Under the pieces are notes generated by a model, which was not told where the DNA came from, ran no database searches, and worked only from the letters and a program-made list of their open reading frames with translations. This document shows, in pieces, positions 34,201 through 46,111 of a DNA stretch of 64,000 nucleotides; positions within the stretch are counted from its first letter, which is position 1, and every line of letters starts with the position of its first letter. Where the stretch lies: assembly GCF_016863035.1 (NCBI RefSeq), contig NZ_BOOC01000039.1, forward strand, positions 29,181 through 93,180. Direction: 5' to 3'. The translations under genes were made by a program, and so were the position numbers. The DNA is from Microbispora corallina (GTDB lineage: Bacteria > Actinomycetota > Actinomycetes > Streptosporangiales > Streptosporangiaceae).

Positions 34201-37200
34201 TTCGTCGGTCTCCTGCGCCTGCGGGGCGAGCAGCGCGGGCACGCCGCCGACGAGCAGCCGCCGGTTCAGCTCGAACGCGCTGCTCGACGTGAGCCGGACG
34301 ATCTCGTGCGGCAGCCCGGCGTACTCGTACGGGCGGGGGACGACGGTGTCCTTGGGATAGCTCGCGTACTGGGGGCCGACGAACAGGTAGAGCTGGCTGT
34401 CGGCGTCGAGCATGCCGGTGAAGCCGGTCGGCAGGGAGTGCCAGTTGCCCGCGATGTCGTGGAAGGCGTCGGGGGTGAGGTCGCCGGGCTCCTTCCCGGC
34501 GGGGAGCACGGCGTACTTGCCGTCGCCGAACACGTAGCGCCGGTCGCCGCGCCCGAACACGCCCTGCACGCGCTGGGGGAGCGCCCTGGGGTAGCCGGGG
34601 TCGGCGGTCCTGGCGACGGTGTCGTCGTCGACGAGCGAGTACCGCATGTATTCGAGGCCGCTGGTCAGGTAGACCTTGCGGTCGGCGTGGTAGACGGCGT
34701 CCACCAGGCCGGTCGTGTTGATCCTGGTGGGGATGCCGCCGAGGTCGCGGGTCTGGCCCGTGCTCCGGCCGCCGGGGCCGTCCACGAGGTACGTGCCCGC
34801 GCCGTTGTCGAAGTAGTGCCAGCTGTCGCCGTAGGCGAAGGCGGCGTCCAGGCGCCGCCAGGCGGGCAGGCGGTCGTCGCCGCTGTCGGTGAGCGCCTTG
34901 GGGTAGCCGGGGTCGGGCCGGTCCTGGCGGTCCACGCGGTCGGGCTTGTCGGGCCTGTCGTTGCGGTCGCCGCCGTAGCGGACGTACTGGCCGCCGGTCA
35001 CGACGAAGGTGCGGCCGTCGCGGACGAACACCGCGTCGGGCAGGGTGCGGTTCCACCCGTCGCGCAGCTTCCTGGGCAGCCCGGACGGCGCCGACTCGTA
35101 GTACGTGCCGTCGGACAGCGCGAAGCACTCGGCCCCGGTGCCCGAGTTGAACGCGAGGTCCACCTGGTCCCAGTGCGGGAATCCGTCCGGGTTGTCGCGC
35201 AGCGGCTTGGGGTACCCGGGCTGCAGCGCCCCGAACGGCGTGCCCCGGTAGCAGTAGTACTGCGGCCCGGAGAACACGTACGTCAGGTCGCCGCGGACGA
35301 TGACGCCGTCCACGGCCCCGGTCATCGTCAGCGAGTTGCCGACGACGCCCCACGTCCTGGCGGTCACGTCGTTGCTTGTCCGCAGCTTGCCCCTGGTCTT
35401 GACCTCCAGGAACTCGCCGCTGCCGGCGGCGGTCCCGGTGAAGAACAGGCGGGTGCCGCCGGGCAGCTCGACTGCCGCGTCGATCTCGGCCCAGGCGGGC
35501 AGCCGGATGCCGTTGTCCTTCAGGTCGGTCAGCACCGGGTCGGTGCCGGGGTCCACGGTGATCGGGCGGCACAGGAAGCTCCCGCCCTTGTGGTCCACGC
35601 TGAACCACGGCCCGTCCTGCGACCCGGCCGGGCTGTTGAACCGCACGACGCCGGCCGGGTCGACGGGCGCGCCGCCGGGCTCGTCGAAGATGCGCGACAG
35701 CTCGACGAGCCGGGCGGGCTCGGCGGGCGCGTCGACCGGCACCGCGTACAGCTCGGGGGTGAGCGCGTGCGCCGCGGTGACGGTGACCGGGCCGGTGGGC
35801 CGGGCGACGGTGTAGGTGCGCGACACCACGATGGAGTCGTGCACGCCGGGGTCTCCGCCGGGCAGCGTCGCGGACGCCTGGACGAACAGGTGGACGTCGC
35901 TGATCTGGCCGTCCTCCAGCGCGCCGGGCGGCAGCTCCTGCGCGGGCACCCACTCCTTGTTGAGGTTGTAGAAGGAGTAGTACACGCGCACCCGGTGCTT
36001 GGGCGGCGGCGCGGCGACGCTCTGCTTGTCGCCGCTCTGCTTGGTGACGATGGTGGTGGCGCCCGTGGCGTCCGGCGCGACGGTCTCGACGACGCTCCAG
36101 AACACGAATACCCGGCCGAACGCGTGGACCGGGTCCACCCGGTCGGCGTCGATCTGGATGTCCACCTTGACCCACGGCTCCCAGGTGGCCGACAGCCGCA
36201 TGCCGTCGCGGAACTCGGCGGAGCGGTAGTAATGGCGGCGCGGCTCGGTCCTGGTGCGGCCGAACAGCACGAGCTGGCGGGTGCCCTCGTCGTCGCCGTC
36301 GGCGGAGTAGACGTACGCGCCGGCGATGGCGAGCCGGGAAACCTCGGTGTACTCGTCGAGGTAGCGCTTGTAGGCGCGCTGCACGCTGTCGGCGGTGATC
36401 TCGCCCTGGAGCAGGTCGTTCTCCAGTTCGCGGAACGCGGGGGTCTTGGTGTCGCGCAGCTCGGGCCTGATGTAGTTCTCCGGGTACAGGAAGACCTTCC
36501 TGTTGGCCTCCCAGATCCGGTAGTTCTTCAGCCACGCCCACCACGACTTGATCTTCTCCCGGACGTCGGCCGCGGCGGCGCCGGGGTCCTCCAGGTCGAG
36601 AAGGTAGCGGTGGATGTAGAGCTGCGTGGCGGCGATGGCCTCGCGCACGGGCGAGGTCGTGCCCTCCGGGCCCATTTCGACGTCGGCGAGCACGTGCTCG
36701 TACAGGGCGCGGACGTCGGCGAGGCCGGGGTTGAGGCGCAGCGCGGCGGGCAGCAGCGCGTCGCGCTTGAGGACTTTCAGCTCGCCCTCGACGACCGCCG
36801 ACAGGGCCTCCCACTCCTGCGGGGCGTGCCGGCGCTCCAGCAGCAGCGCGAGCGCATCCGCGGGCGCGGACCCGGCGACGACCTGCGTGTACAGGTCGGA
36901 CGGGCCGGCTCCCGCCCGTCCCGCGAGCCGGAACACGTCCACCAGGGCGAGCAGGAACTCGATCTCGAAGCGGTCCTCCTCGGCGGGGAACGCGCTGATC
37001 AGCCCGGCGTTGCGGCGCAGCCAGCGGACCTCCTCGGCCTGCCAGCCGAACAGCGCGGCGAGCCCGGCGAACGGGTCGGGGCCGCCCGCGTCGAGCAGTT
37101 CGGCCAGGCCGGGGTGGGTGCGCGCGAGCGAGGCGAAGCCCGTGATGGTGTGCACGTCGGTCAGCCGGTAGTCGGCGAGGCCGGACCAGCGGTGCCGGAA

Positions 37201-40200
37201 CAGCTGCGGGAACGTGCGGTCCACGTCGTCGTACGCGCCGGAGTAGCGGACGTACCTGTCGCAGCGGGCCAGGTAGGTGCGGCCCTCCACGACGAACGCG
37301 CCACAGATCCCGGCCTCGAACTCGGCGGGGAGCGCGCCCCAGTCGTCCCTGATGGTGCGCGGGTAACCCTCCTCGACGAGGTCGAGCGCGCCGGGCCGGT
37401 ACTTCACGTACTGGTCGCCGCGGAACGCGTACAGGTCGCCTGCGGGGGAGACGAACGCGGCGTCGATCACCGGGGCGGCGGTGAACTCGTTGCGGATCTT
37501 CCCCCACTGGTCGCTGACCGCGCGCGCGGTCGCGCCGTCGTGGAAGAGCGTGCCCTTGAACAGGTACAGCGTCCCGTTCGGGGCGCGGAACGCGGCGTCC
37601 AGGCCGTCGTCGAACGCCTCGGGCAGCGCGCCGACGCGCAGGTCGCCGGCGAGCGCGGCGGCGATGGAGCGCGGGTAGCCCTCGTCGGGGTGGTCATAGG
37701 CGGAGCCGGTGTAACGGACGTACTGGTCGCCGGAGAACAGGTAGGTGTGGTCGTCGCGGACGAGCGCCGCGTCCACGCGCCGGCGGTCCTGTATCGCGTT
37801 GCGCACCCGGCCGAGCAGCGCCAGGTCGTACGTCTGCTCCGGGGCCCGCGACGCGACGTGCAGCACGCCGCCGACGACGAGGTAGGCGGTGCGCCCATTG
37901 GCGACGGCCGCCCGCACGACCGGGCCGCTCCCCAGGTCCGCCACGGCGTCCTCGAACGTCTCGGGCAGCGCGGCGAACGCCGCCTCGGCGCGCAGGTTGC
38001 CCGCGATGAGCTTGGGGTAGCCCGGGTCGGCGTACTGGTAGTCCGGGCCGGTGTACCTGACGTACCGCGTGCCGGAGAACAGGTAGGTCGTGTCGTCGCC
38101 GAAGACGATCGCCGCGTCTACGCCGCGGCTGCCGTCGTCGGGCAGGAACGGGTTGACCGACCTGCCCCAGCGCTGCCTGATCGGTGCGGGTGGGTCGAAG
38201 ACGCGGTTCGCGTACCGGGCGTAGTGCTCGGTGAAGAAGAAGTACGTCGCGCCGTCCGGAGCGGTGAACGCGGCACGCAGCACGTCGCCCGGCGGCAGGT
38301 CGCGGCCGAAGCCGCGCCACACCCGCTCGATCGGCCGCGGGTAGGACCACTGGCCGGTCTCGCTGAGCTGCACGCACCGCTCGCCGTTGAGCAGGATCAT
38401 CGTGTCGCCCTCGAAGAGCACGGCCGACGGGACGGGGAACCCGTCGGGCGCCTTCCAGAACGTGGCGTCGGCGAGCGCCGGGTAGCCGGGGTCGGGGTCG
38501 GCGTACGGGCCGTACTCGCCGCTGTAGACGACGTGCCGCATGACGCCGTCGTCGTCGGGGTGCTCGAAGAGGTAGGTGACGCCGTCGCGCACGTAGGCGA
38601 GGGTGACGCTGGTGAGGCCGCCCCAATGACCGACGATCGGGCGGGGCCCGCCGTCGGTGGTGTCGAGGGTGTCGAGGGTGTCGGTGTAGGTGACGAACTG
38701 GTCGCCGCGGAACAGGTAGGTCTTCCCGTCTCGACCGACAAACGCCGCGTCCACCGCGTTGTCCTGATAAATCGTGTTACGGGGGCGGCCCCACTCCTCG
38801 GCCGCCGGGTACTCCTTGCCCAGCTGAGTGTTGTAGCAGTTCGCGCCCTTGAACAGGTACGTCGCGCCGTCCGCGCCGGTGAGCACCGCGTCCAGGCCGG
38901 TCCGGTAGTCCTCCGGCACCAGCCGCAGGGTCAGCGGCCGGACCGTCTCCTCCACGACCGGGCCCTCCAGCGCCGCGCGCCTGGCCCAGCCCGTGTCCCG
39001 CTGCACGAGCACCGCGCCGTTCTCCACGAACGCGCAGGTCACCGCCGCGAGGTCGAGGCCGGGGTATGCGCGGTACACGGTGTCGGACACCACGTGCCAC
39101 TGGCCGCCGCGGAACAGGTACACGTTGCGGTGGTCGGCGAACGCCGCGTCCACCCCGTCGAACTCGATGGACAGCGCCGCCATCCGCGGCTCGGTGCGCA
39201 GCGCCGACAGGGGACGCGGGTAGCCGTTCTGGACTACCGAGTAGTCGCCGCCGGCGTAGCGGACGTACTGGTCGCCGGAGAACAGGTACGTGTAGGTGTG
39301 CGGCACTGGCGCGCCGTCCACCGTCTCCACCACGTCGAGGACGAGCGTCGCGTCCACCCGGCCGGTGCGCGCGATCGCGTTGGCGACGTTGCCCCAGAAC
39401 GCCCCGACCCGCGCCGGGAACCGGTCGTCCACCCGCGTGTAGTCCGTGCCGGAGTACCTGACGTACTGGTCGCCGTTGAAGACGTACGTCTTGCCGTCCC
39501 GGCCGACGAACGCCGCGTCCACCCGGTCGAACGGGATGCTGTCCCACTGCTCGCGCAGCTGCGCGGGCTCCGACCACCAGCGGTGCCGCGCGTCGAACAC
39601 CACGAACCGCGACCCGGAGAACAGGTATGTCCGGTCGTCGCGTCCGGTGAACACCGCGTCGATCGTCGCGAACGCCGGGTCGGCGGCGAGCCTCACCGGC
39701 AGGTTCCACCAGTTCTCGGCCTGCGGGCGCGGGTACCCGGCGTCGGGGACGGTGTAGTCCCTGGTCGAGTAGCGCACGTAGAAGACGGTGTCGTCGCCCA
39801 GGACCTTGATCCGGTCGCCCGCCCTGCGGATCGTCAGCGTGATCGGGCCCTCGGCGACGACCTGCCACTCGGGCGACGTCCCGGTGACCGGCGCGTCGTC
39901 CGGCACGGTCACGCCGTGCTCGCGCAGGCGGCGGCGCAGCGCCACCGACAGCCGCCCGTCCGCCAGCTCCGCCTCGTACGCGGCGGGCAGGTCGAGTATC
40001 TGGCCGACCGGGCCGAACAGGTGCGTCGCGCCGTCCAGCACGAACGCCGCGTCCACCCGGTCGAGGCCGCCCCAGTCTCCCGCGATGCCGCGCGGGTAGC
40101 CGAGGTCGACGACGGAGTAGTCGGCCGAGGAGTAGCGCACGTACCGGTCGCCGCTGAACAGGTAGGTCCTGCCGTCGCGGCCGGCGAAGGCGGCGTCCAC

Positions 40201-43200
40201 CGTGCCGCTCGGCAGGACCGGGGCGAGCACACCCCAGCGCAACGCGGTCTGCGTGACCTCGCCGGAGCCCGTCGGGCCGAGCGCGACGGTCCTGCCGTCC
40301 TTGAACAGGTGGATCGTGCCCGTGGCGTCACGGAACGCGGCGTCGAGGCCGGACTCGAACCCGGCGGGCACGTCCGGCCGCCAGTCCTCGATCCTCACCG
40401 GGTTGCCGTCGGCGACCCGGACGCCGTCGTTCTCCGGGCTGTCGGTCATCCTGGCGACCTGGTCGCCGCTGAACAGCAGGTAGCCCTCGGCGTCCGCGTA
40501 CGCGGCGTCCAGCCGGGCCGCCCCCTCGAACGCGTTGCGCGGGCGGCCCCACCGGTCGGCGAGCGGTCGTTCGACGGTGCCGTCGAACCAGCGATCGCCG
40601 CTGAAGACGTGGGTGCGCCCGTCGAGGCCGTGGAAGGCGGCGTCCACGTTCCGCTCGAAGCCCGCGGGCAGCGGGGTGTCGTTGCCCTCGCGGGTCCACC
40701 AGTCGGCGACGGCGCGCGGGTAGCCCTCGTCGGCGACGGAGAAGTCGGAGCCGGAGTAGCGCACGTACTGGTCGCCGCAGAACAGGTAGGTGCGGCCGTC
40801 GGCGTCCACGAACGCGCCGTCGATCTTCTTGGGGTTGTCGAACGTGGTGCGCACCTTGCCCCACACCTGCTCCTTCGGCCCCCAGCGCAGCCCGCCCCGC
40901 GACCGGACGAACGCGTGCGACCGCCCGTCCACGCCGCGCCCGACGAGCCACTCGGCGCCGTCCGGCAGCGTGAAGCCGGCGTCCATCCCGGCGAGCCCGG
41001 AGAAGTGCGGCGACAGGTCGGTCAGCGCCTTCGGCAGCGGGTCGGCGAGCGCGTACGTGGCGGCCGAGTAGACCCAGTAGCTCGCCCCTCGGAACAGGTA
41101 GATCTTGTCGTCCCAGCCGGTGAGCAGCGCGTCGATGCCGTCCACGCCTGGCGGCAGCGCGAGCGGCTCGGGGAACTTGCCCGCCAGGTCCTGGTCGTGG
41201 AACGCGACGCGCACCCCGGCGGCGTCCAGGCCGAGCTTGGCGGCGAGCCTGGCGAACCGCCTGATCCGCCGGTAGGTGCGGCGCAGGTGCGGGTCGCCGG
41301 GCAGGACGGTCAGGTCGCCCGCGAGCGCGGGCGGTACGAGCAGGTCGAGGGCGTCCGGCGTGATCGCGTCGCAGATGGCCGCGACGACGTCGGAGGGGAC
41401 ACCGAACGCGTCCTGGAGCACCGCGAGCACCGCCGTGTGCTGCCGCTCGGCGAGCGCCGCGACCCGGTTGGCGATCTCGGTCATCGCGTCGGTCGTCTGC
41501 TTGGCGACCGCGTGCAGCAGGAAGAAGACGTCCTTGCTGTAGTCCTCCGCGCCGGGGAGCGTGAAGTCCAGCGCGTTGGTGACGGTGGCGAAGTAGTGCA
41601 GCATGTCGCGCGGCACGCCGAGCGCCGGGTCGAGGTCGCCCGCGTCGGCGAGCAGCGTGACCAGCTGGCTCCGCTCCTGCTCGTCGAACCCGAGGTCGGC
41701 CACCGCCGCCATGTCCAGCTGGTACGGCGCCTGCGCGCGCACGATCGCGCCGATACGCTCGTACACGACGACGCCGTCGGCCTCGGTGAAGCCCGCGCCG
41801 AGGTCGAGGTAGCCTTCGGCGTCGCCGAACAGGTCGCGGGAGTCCTCGCGGACCCGGCCGTCCTCGGTGATCGAGCCTTCCAGCAGGTCCACCACGCGCC
41901 TGGCCCGCGCGTCGTCGGCGACGTGCAGGAAGTCGCCGGCGCCGAAGGTGAGCAGCTCGCCGCGGGCCGCGTCGACCTGGTCGCGCAGGGCGTCGAGGAT
42001 GAGGCGGCGCTCCGGGTAGAGCTCCAGCGGCACCGGCAGGTCGTCGGCCCCGAGCGTCAGCAGCGCCACCGGGTCGGTGTACGCGCCGTCGGCGTCGAGC
42101 AGGCCGTTGAAGCGCAGCAGGTCGGTGAGCTCGGCGACCTGCGCCTCGGGGAGCCGCAGATCCGCGAGCACGCCGGGGTCGAACGCGATGGCGGCGGCGT
42201 CGGCGTCCTCGATCCTGGCCGCCACGACGTCGAGCACGGCGGGCGTGAGGTCCACGATGTCGGCGGACGGGGAGAACAGCTCCACGTTGTCCGGGTCGGC
42301 GAAGAACTCCTGGTCGGCGATCTGGCCGTCCTCGTCCAGGTAGCCGTTGTAGACGAGGTTGTCGTACAGCTCCTCCTGGTCCACCTCGTCCAGGTCGGGC
42401 AGCAGCGCGGCGACGTCGGACGGGTGGAACGCGTCCCCCGCCTGGGCGAGCGCGTCGAACAGGACGGGCGCGAGGTCGTCGAAGAAGCCCGCGAGGAGCA
42501 GGTCCTCCGGAACGTCCTCGACCGTGAGGCGGCCGTCGGACTCGAACAGGCCGAACAGCACGAGGTTGGCGAAGATCTTGGCCCCGACCCGCGGCGCGAG
42601 CCCGATGCCCTGGAAGTCCTCCTTGGTCAGCACCGGCAGGTCCGACACGGCCGCGTACGCGGCGTCGGCCAGCCGCGCCGGATCGGCTCGCAGCAGGCGC
42701 GAGTCGCGCGGCGAGACGACCCCGTCGTCGTAGGCGGCGAGCACGTCGTGCACGACCTGCGCGGACCGCTCGTCGAACCGGTCGGACACCAGCGACTCGG
42801 GCGTGAAGGCGACGTCGGCGAAGCGGTCGGCGATGCCGGTGAGCACCGCCAGCTCCTCCTCGGCGTCCTCGGCCGTGGCCGGCTCGCCGAGCACCTGCCC
42901 GAGCTCGGCGACGGCGAAGCCGGACGCGGCCAGCCAGGCGTTCACCGCGCACAGCGTCTGCGTGAGCCACAGCGCGGCCTGCGGGTCGTCGCCCATGAGC
43001 GTCTGGTGGCAGTCGCCGGGGCCCGCCTCGGTCACCGGCAGCGCGGCGAACGTCGAGTACCTGACCAGCGCGGGGTCCGCCTCGACGGCCGCGATCAGGC
43101 CGAACAGGTCTTCCACCGGCATGCCGAGCGCCGCGGTGAGCCGGGCGACCCGGGCGAGCAGCGACAGCGCGGGCGACCCGATCGCCCGGTCGAACGGGCT

Positions 43201-44295
43201 CTCCTCCAGGGGCCCGTCGTAGTGGTCGCGGAAGTGCTGGACCACGGCGACCAGGTCGGCCTCGGCCATGTCGAGCGCGACGGACAGCCGCAGCCGGTAC
43301 TCGCGGTTCTGCGGCCCGAGCACGTCGCCGGACGGCGGGGCGAGCGCGGCGGCCTCGCGCGGCACGCGGCGCATGGCGAGCGTCGCGACCACGTCGAACG
43401 GCACGCCGTACGCGTCGCGCAGGTCCACGGCCGCGGCGAGCAGGCGCAGCGCGGGGCCGTCGAGCGTGCCGTCCGCGCAGGCGGCGAGCACGAGGTCGAG
43501 GTCGGGGAAGGCGAGCCCGGTGCGCCTGGCCAGCCGGACGAACCGGTTGACCCGGTCGAACCACTCCGCCGGGACGGCCGCGGCGGAGTCGTCGGCGCGC
43601 ACCAGGGTGAGCCCGTCGTCGGAGACGCGTACGACGGGACCGCCCGCGTGCACGAAGAAATCCTCGGGGGAACGTTCCAGAGCGTCGTTCTGATCGGGGT
43701 CGCCGTAGAGCACGACGCTCAACTCGTCGCCGTGCAGCGCGGTCGCCGCCAGGAACGCCTCGACGTCGGTGAGCTCGGCGAGTGGCCTGCCGTACAGCTC
43801 GGCGATGCCGGCGTCGTCGGCGCGCGGGGTGGTCACGACCTCGACGTCCAGGGAGGTCAGCCGCAGCCGCTCGCGGGCGACCCGGCCGGGGTCGAGGCGG
43901 CCGGTGAAGACCCGGTAGAGCTCGACCGGGTCGAGGCCGAGGTGCCGCAGGTAGGTGGCGACCCGCGCGTCCTCCAGCGAGAACGGCAGCCCGGCCGGGT
44001 GCCGCAGCGTCGCCAGCGTCTCGTACGGCCGGGGCCCGACGAGCCCTTCGAGTATCCGCACCACGATGTCCAGGTACGGCACCGGCGGGAACGTGTTGCC
44101 GGCGTCCAGCGGGATCGCCGCGATGTCGGGCCTGCGCCGCAGCAGCGCGGGGTCGTCGAACGCGTCGTCCAGCAGGTTGAGCAGGTCGGTGAGGTAGGCG
44201 GCGGGCGAGTACACCGAGCGCGCCTCGTCGCCCGCGCGCAGGTCCAGATCTCCGAAGAGCCGTTCGTAACTGGGTAGCCAGGCATCGCTGTGCAC
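31204..44295 (-). CDS. Giant TcA-type toxin-complex protein with two hemopexin-repeat arrays
   Basis: About 4363 residues, twice a normal TcA subunit. Residues 1-80 match the Tc VRP1 start ([34 protein letters not shown]). About 1050-2380 hold some 25 hemopexin-like repeats of the form [20 protein letters not shown]. About 2400-2620 are the ABC-toxin N-terminal region ([34 protein letters not shown]) and 2620-2980 a neuraminidase-like region. About 2990-3315 hold seven more hemopexin repeats. About 3400-4000 are the pore and channel helices ([40 protein letters not shown]) and 4060-4363 the TcB-binding domain ([20 protein letters not shown]). TcA pentamers bind host cells and inject cargo from a TcB-TcC cocoon; hemopexin arrays would be receptor or ligand binding (inference). 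I chose the GTG at 44295 (GAGGGG upstream); a TTG at 44415 adds 40 residues. Long opposite-strand frames are shadows. There is no signal peptide, as in other TcA proteins. Confidence 0.93.
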   Translation of the reverse strand: MHSDAWLPSYERLFGDLDLRAGDEARSVYSPAAYLTDLLNLLDDAFDDPALLRRRPDIAAIPLDAGNTFPPVPYLDIVVRILEGLVGPRPYETLATLRHPAGLPFSLEDARVATYLRHLGLDPVELYRVFTGRLDPGRVARERLRLTSLDVEVVTTPRADDAGIAELYGRPLAELTDVEAFLAATALHGDELSVVLYGDPDQNDALERSPEDFFVHAGGPVVRVSDDGLTLVRADDSAAAVPAEWFDRVNRFVRLARRTGLAFPDLDLVLAACADGTLDGPALRLLAAAVDLRDAYGVPFDVVATLAMRRVPREAAALAPPSGDVLGPQNREYRLRLSVALDMAEADLVAVVQHFRDHYDGPLEESPFDRAIGSPALSLLARVARLTAALGMPVEDLFGLIAAVEADPALVRYSTFAALPVTEAGPGDCHQTLMGDDPQAALWLTQTLCAVNAWLAASGFAVAELGQVLGEPATAEDAEEELAVLTGIADRFADVAFTPESLVSDRFDERSAQVVHDVLAAYDDGVVSPRDSRLLRADPARLADAAYAAVSDLPVLTKEDFQGIGLAPRVGAKIFANLVLFGLFESDGRLTVEDVPEDLLLAGFFDDLAPVLFDALAQAGDAFHPSDVAALLPDLDEVDQEELYDNLVYNGYLDEDGQIADQEFFADPDNVELFSPSADIVDLTPAVLDVVAARIEDADAAAIAFDPGVLADLRLPEAQVAELTDLLRFNGLLDADGAYTDPVALLTLGADDLPVPLELYPERRLILDALRDQVDAARGELLTFGAGDFLHVADDARARRVVDLLEGSITEDGRVREDSRDLFGDAEGYLDLGAGFTEADGVVVYERIGAIVRAQAPYQLDMAAVADLGFDEQERSQLVTLLADAGDLDPALGVPRDMLHYFATVTNALDFTLPGAEDYSKDVFFLLHAVAKQTTDAMTEIANRVAALAERQHTAVLAVLQDAFGVPSDVVAAICDAITPDALDLLVPPALAGDLTVLPGDPHLRRTYRRIRRFARLAAKLGLDAAGVRVAFHDQDLAGKFPEPLALPPGVDGIDALLTGWDDKIYLFRGASYWVYSAATYALADPLPKALTDLSPHFSGLAGMDAGFTLPDGAEWLVGRGVDGRSHAFVRSRGGLRWGPKEQVWGKVRTTFDNPKKIDGAFVDADGRTYLFCGDQYVRYSGSDFSVADEGYPRAVADWWTREGNDTPLPAGFERNVDAAFHGLDGRTHVFSGDRWFDGTVERPLADRWGRPRNAFEGAARLDAAYADAEGYLLFSGDQVARMTDSPENDGVRVADGNPVRIEDWRPDVPAGFESGLDAAFRDATGTIHLFKDGRTVALGPTGSGEVTQTALRWGVLAPVLPSGTVDAAFAGRDGRTYLFSGDRYVRYSSADYSVVDLGYPRGIAGDWGGLDRVDAAFVLDGATHLFGPVGQILDLPAAYEAELADGRLSVALRRRLREHGVTVPDDAPVTGTSPEWQVVAEGPITLTIRRAGDRIKVLGDDTVFYVRYSTRDYTVPDAGYPRPQAENWWNLPVRLAADPAFATIDAVFTGRDDRTYLFSGSRFVVFDARHRWWSEPAQLREQWDSIPFDRVDAAFVGRDGKTYVFNGDQYVRYSGTDYTRVDDRFPARVGAFWGNVANAIARTGRVDATLVLDVVETVDGAPVPHTYTYLFSGDQYVRYAGGDYSVVQNGYPRPLSALRTEPRMAALSIEFDGVDAAFADHRNVYLFRGGQWHVVSDTVYRAYPGLDLAAVTCAFVENGAVLVQRDTGWARRAALEGPVVEETVRPLTLRLVPEDYRTGLDAVLTGADGATYLFKGANCYNTQLGKEYPAAEEWGRPRNTIYQDNAVDAAFVGRDGKTYLFRGDQFVTYTDTLDTLDTTDGGPRPIVGHWGGLTSVTLAYVRDGVTYLFEHPDDDGVMRHVVYSGEYGPYADPDPGYPALADATFWKAPDGFPVPSAVLFEGDTMILLNGERCVQLSETGQWSYPRPIERVWRGFGRDLPPGDVLRAAFTAPDGATYFFFTEHYARYANRVFDPPAPIRQRWGRSVNPFLPDDGSRGVDAAIVFGDDTTYLFSGTRYVRYTGPDYQYADPGYPKLIAGNLRAEAAFAALPETFEDAVADLGSGPVVRAAVANGRTAYLVVGGVLHVASRAPEQTYDLALLGRVRNAIQDRRRVDAALVRDDHTYLFSGDQYVRYTGSAYDHPDEGYPRSIAAALAGDLRVGALPEAFDDGLDAAFRAPNGTLYLFKGTLFHDGATARAVSDQWGKIRNEFTAAPVIDAAFVSPAGDLYAFRGDQYVKYRPGALDLVEEGYPRTIRDDWGALPAEFEAGICGAFVVEGRTYLARCDRYVRYSGAYDDVDRTFPQLFRHRWSGLADYRLTDVHTITGFASLARTHPGLAELLDAGGPDPFAGLAALFGWQAEEVRWLRRNAGLISAFPAEEDRFEIEFLLALVDVFRLAGRAGAGPSDLYTQVVAGSAPADALALLLERRHAPQEWEALSAVVEGELKVLKRDALLPAALRLNPGLADVRALYEHVLADVEMGPEGTTSPVREAIAATQLYIHRYLLDLEDPGAAAADVREKIKSWWAWLKNYRIWEANRKVFLYPENYIRPELRDTKTPAFRELENDLLQGEITADSVQRAYKRYLDEYTEVSRLAIAGAYVYSADGDDEGTRQLVLFGRTRTEPRRHYYRSAEFRDGMRLSATWEPWVKVDIQIDADRVDPVHAFGRVFVFWSVVETVAPDATGATTIVTKQSGDKQSVAAPPPKHRVRVYYSFYNLNKEWVPAQELPPGALEDGQISDVHLFVQASATLPGGDPGVHDSIVVSRTYTVARPTGPVTVTAAHALTPELYAVPVDAPAEPARLVELSRIFDEPGGAPVDPAGVVRFNSPAGSQDGPWFSVDHKGGSFLCRPITVDPGTDPVLTDLKDNGIRLPAWAEIDAAVELPGGTRLFFTGTAAGSGEFLEVKTRGKLRTSNDVTARTWGVVGNSLTMTGAVDGVIVRGDLTYVFSGPQYYCYRGTPFGALQPGYPKPLRDNPDGFPHWDQVDLAFNSGTGAECFALSDGTYYESAPSGLPRKLRDGWNRTLPDAVFVRDGRTFVVTGGQYVRYGGDRNDRPDKPDRVDRQDRPDPGYPKALTDSGDDRLPAWRRLDAAFAYGDSWHYFDNGAGTYLVDGPGGRSTGQTRDLGGIPTRINTTGLVDAVYHADRKVYLTSGLEYMRYSLVDDDTVARTADPGYPRALPQRVQGVFGRGDRRYVFGDGKYAVLPAGKEPGDLTPDAFHDIAGNWHSLPTGFTGMLDADSQLYLFVGPQYASYPKDTVVPRPYEYAGLPHEIVRLTSSSAFELNRRLLVGGVPALLAPQAQETDELPAFSKATSGPTTIKVRPEVAGMPASTHLDFSSANGRYYWEIFFHAPMLIAQALATAQRFEDARQWYEYVFDPTEQERYWRFLPFLAVDVRALVAACRADLDALADPGISTALRQVLIGVEAVAPAFEQARTLTTQEGVFLDGLAADVLTPVDTALGLLTGNATAVALREKVAMLARLRAQYNLMGDHGALLKAYQDDPFDPHTIAELRPTAYRRAVVMAYVDNLLDWGDMLFRQYTMESIDEARMLYVLAYDLLGRRPEGVGPRALSPTLTYDDLRSAEWTPDAAAERITAGGRMLDGLGAIHTSVAHPYYFIPGNSVLGDYWTRVEDRLRKIRASLDIMGVSRPLPLFEPPADVMALVRGAAAGLSPDQVVAGASAPVPHYRFSFVMRKAQELVDELRQFGGDLVSVLERRDGEQLNLLRARQDTAIQIMMREIKEAQVRAAAESLAEAQVSLDYANKRVTYYQDLIAAGLTPLQLAQIAAMTGASIAHLYASGLKIGAAIAFAAPQALVGPFIMGTELGGEQVGQVLDKGAEVASSIGEALSVTGELFAVRVEQERQEGDWKFQLMVSQGEVAEIQHQVASAAAQLASAQRDLELTNQEIANAQAVADFMTGKFSNVDLYQWMSGRLATLYFQSYNMAYDMARAAERAYQYERGTDQTFIRPAYWESRRNGLMAGEALGQDLQRLATAYLAGDMRGLEITRRVSLLALDPLALLKLKSEGRCEFALTEAMYDRDFPGHYRRRIKTVSVTFENPEEIIDVNATLTQLGHRTVLTSDPAAVRHLIDGRGAAPATVRSDWRAGQQIALSDVEEGRDNNGLFELRFDDDRYLPFEGTGAVSTWRLETSGLPSADLSDVTIVVKYVADQGGAVFANAVKGMLKPYQAARYIDVAEEFPDEWSAFTEGETDRLTLPLTPALFPRLTGRQLTGVAATYVTNSTDPEDVGSVRLLLGGDTRTALTEGSLVRAAGMTADDITFTADGDPSTLSTVGLIFTYRAI

Positions 44296-44507
44296 GTAGG
44301 CACATCCCCTCAGTAATCCCGAATCGGCCCCCGAATCGGCCCCCCATGATTTCCGATCGGGGCGGATGGGAGCTATGTGGCGGGAAGGTGATACTTCCGA
44401 CCTTGGGACCTCCAATCAGTGGACCGCGCCAATCCGGTCGTTGACCACGCGGCGGCTCGGGACATAACGTCCCGTAGTCGCACTCAACGCCGTGAGAAGG
44501 CGGTTCG
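44296..44507. promoter_or_regulatory. Divergent control region of toxin and paralogue operon
   Basis: The 212 bases between the toxin start and the first paralogue start hold a tandem 12-base repeat (CGAATCGGCCCC at 44320-44331 and 44332-44343). A perfect inverted repeat CGGGAC-ATAAC-GTCCCG lies at 44458-44474, 33 bases before the paralogue gene. These are good candidates for shared operators, which would coordinate both sides. GAGAAGG at 44494-44500 is the ribosome binding site on the plus strand. Confidence 0.55.
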
Positions 44508-46097
44508 ATGAGCCAGGCACCCGATGAAGGGCAAGGTCCCCCCAAGAAGCGCAAAGCGCCCACCGGAGGCCGGCAGGACGGCAACACGCGCACGAAGCGC
44601 CGCAGACTCACCCGCGAGCAGGAGCAGGAGGAGGTCGTCGCGGACCCCGACGACCCCCCGACCGGTCCGGTGCGCCGCTCGTCCCGCAACCTCAACCGGC
44701 AGGGGACTTCCGGCTACTACGCGACGATGGAGTCGGGCCAGCCGACGGGCGGCATGGTCGGAATCCTGCTGGGCGACCAGCCGCCGGACGACTCGTCGGA
44801 GGAGGAGCGGCCGGTCGAGCTCAAGAAGCGCAAGCGCAAGACGCCCGTGGAGGCGAAGAAGTTGCCGCCCCCGCCGGGCCAGGAGACCGAGGAGGGACCC
44901 GACGGCGACGCCCACATGTCCAAGGAGGACGAGGACAGCGGCAGCGGCGACGACGGCGACTGGATTCTCCTCAAGCCGCCCGCGGCCCTCCAGAACCTGG
45001 GCGACCGGCCCGACATCGCCCTGGTGACGTCCGCGGCGATCGACGCGAACGAGATCCTCAGCGACTACCTGTACCAGGCGATCCAGAAGATCCGGGCGAG
45101 CCCGATCTACACGACGCTGATCGCCGACGTGTCCGCCGTGGCGCCGGACAGCTGGAAGGACCTGATCGCCGAGCACCTTCAGCTCTCGAAGGGCAAGCTC
45201 GCCCTGACGGATGTGAGCCTTCTCCAGACCATCGGCGAGGTCGGCGACTCGGCGGGGATCGTGGTCGTCGACGGGGTCGGCTTCCCCGGACTGGAGGAGG
45301 TGTACCGGGAGACCAGGGCCATCGCGCACTACAACACGACCCTGCACTGCATCCACCACGGCGCCGTCACCGCGCCGAAGGCCCCCATGCCGCTGAAGGA
45401 CGGCGGCGCCTACTGGGCGTACCTCAAGAACGTCACGTTCGAGCTCTGCAACGCCGCGAACCGGCAGAAGTGGCGCGCCATCAACGGCGCCGCCGAACGG
45501 GGAGCGCTCGACTGTGTCAGCTTCTGCCTTGCGATGGAGACCCTGGAGTCCGCCACCGAGGACCGGTGCGACGAGCACATGCTGCAGGTGCTCGCCGAAC
45601 CGTCCTTCCGCACCGTGCTCCACGAGCACGACGACCACCGCCAGATCACCCTGACCGCCCCCGCCGACCAGAAGGTCGTCTTCCTGGCGGGGGTGGGCGA
45701 CCGGAAGAGCCGCCTCGTCAACAACCTCGGCAGTGATCACACGCTCCAGTACGTCATGACCTGGAAGGACAACTACGCCAAGGCGTACCAGGCCGCCAGC
45801 CCCGACCTCTTCGCGGCCTTCGACGCGTGGACGCGCGGCCAGGGGCCCGCGCCCGTCATCCAGCACCACCCCGTGATCCTGAAGCTCATCGACATGGACG
45901 TGGACGAGGACGAGGTCCGCGAGTTCCAGGAGTACGTGCAGAAGTGCTACCAGGCGGCCCACATGTCCGGCCGGGACGGCGAGAACGCCGCCGACAGCAC
46001 CTACGTGGACGAGCCCCGGTCCGGCACCGCGGTCAAGAAGAAGAAGCAGACGCAGGCCAAGAAGCCCACGAAGAAAGACCCACAGCTCCGTAGATAG
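44508..46097 (+). CDS. Paralogue 1: NLS-rich protein with unrecognised globular domain
   Basis: A 529-residue protein. Residues 1-165 are disordered and strongly basic or acidic in patches: KKRK at 13-16 and KRRR at 30-33 (a bipartite nuclear-localisation pattern) and KKRKRK near 106. Residues 166-500 form a domain shared with the next genes: RPDIALVT, SDYLYQAIQKIR, GIVVVDGVGF, YNTTLHCIHH, GGAYWAYLKNVTFELCNA and ALDCVSFCLAMETLE. The last 25 residues are again basic (KKKKQTQAKK). I recognise no known family, signal peptide or membrane segment. It is divergent from the Tc toxin gene and heads a run of paralogues, so a cargo or partner role is plausible (inference). Confidence 0.85.
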   Translation: MSQAPDEGQGPPKKRKAPTGGRQDGNTRTKRRRLTREQEQEEVVADPDDPPTGPVRRSSRNLNRQGTSGYYATMESGQPTGGMVGILLGDQPPDDSSEEERPVELKKRKRKTPVEAKKLPPPPGQETEEGPDGDAHMSKEDEDSGSGDDGDWILLKPPAALQNLGDRPDIALVTSAAIDANEILSDYLYQAIQKIRASPIYTTLIADVSAVAPDSWKDLIAEHLQLSKGKLALTDVSLLQTIGEVGDSAGIVVVDGVGFPGLEEVYRETRAIAHYNTTLHCIHHGAVTAPKAPMPLKDGGAYWAYLKNVTFELCNAANRQKWRAINGAAERGALDCVSFCLAMETLESATEDRCDEHMLQVLAEPSFRTVLHEHDDHRQITLTAPADQKVVFLAGVGDRKSRLVNNLGSDHTLQYVMTWKDNYAKAYQAASPDLFAAFDAWTRGQGPAPVIQHHPVILKLIDMDVDEDEVREFQEYVQKCYQAAHMSGRDGENAADSTYVDEPRSGTAVKKKKQTQAKKPTKKDPQLRR

Positions 46098-46111
46098 CCG
46101 AAGGCGGTGCC

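Noticed and set aside
30629..37507. A 2292-residue minus-strand frame within the toxin region
   Set aside because: Arg/Pro-rich out-of-frame reading of the toxin gene. Only its last 75 residues (30641-30870) are real, as an IS256 fragment.
34306..44277. A 3323-residue open frame on the plus strand opposite the toxin gene
   Set aside because: It is a GC-bias shadow of the toxin gene: no domain, repetitive V/R/G/A composition, and the minus strand has clear Tc and hemopexin motifs.
44296..44415. Toxin start at the TTG 44415
   Set aside because: It has no conserved residues and covers the tandem repeats. GTG 44295 has a ribosome binding site and precedes the conserved Tc sequence directly.
40328..44695. 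A 1455-residue minus-strand frame overlapping the toxin start
   Set aside because: Arg/Ala-rich shadow, no family features, and it would run across the divergent promoter region.
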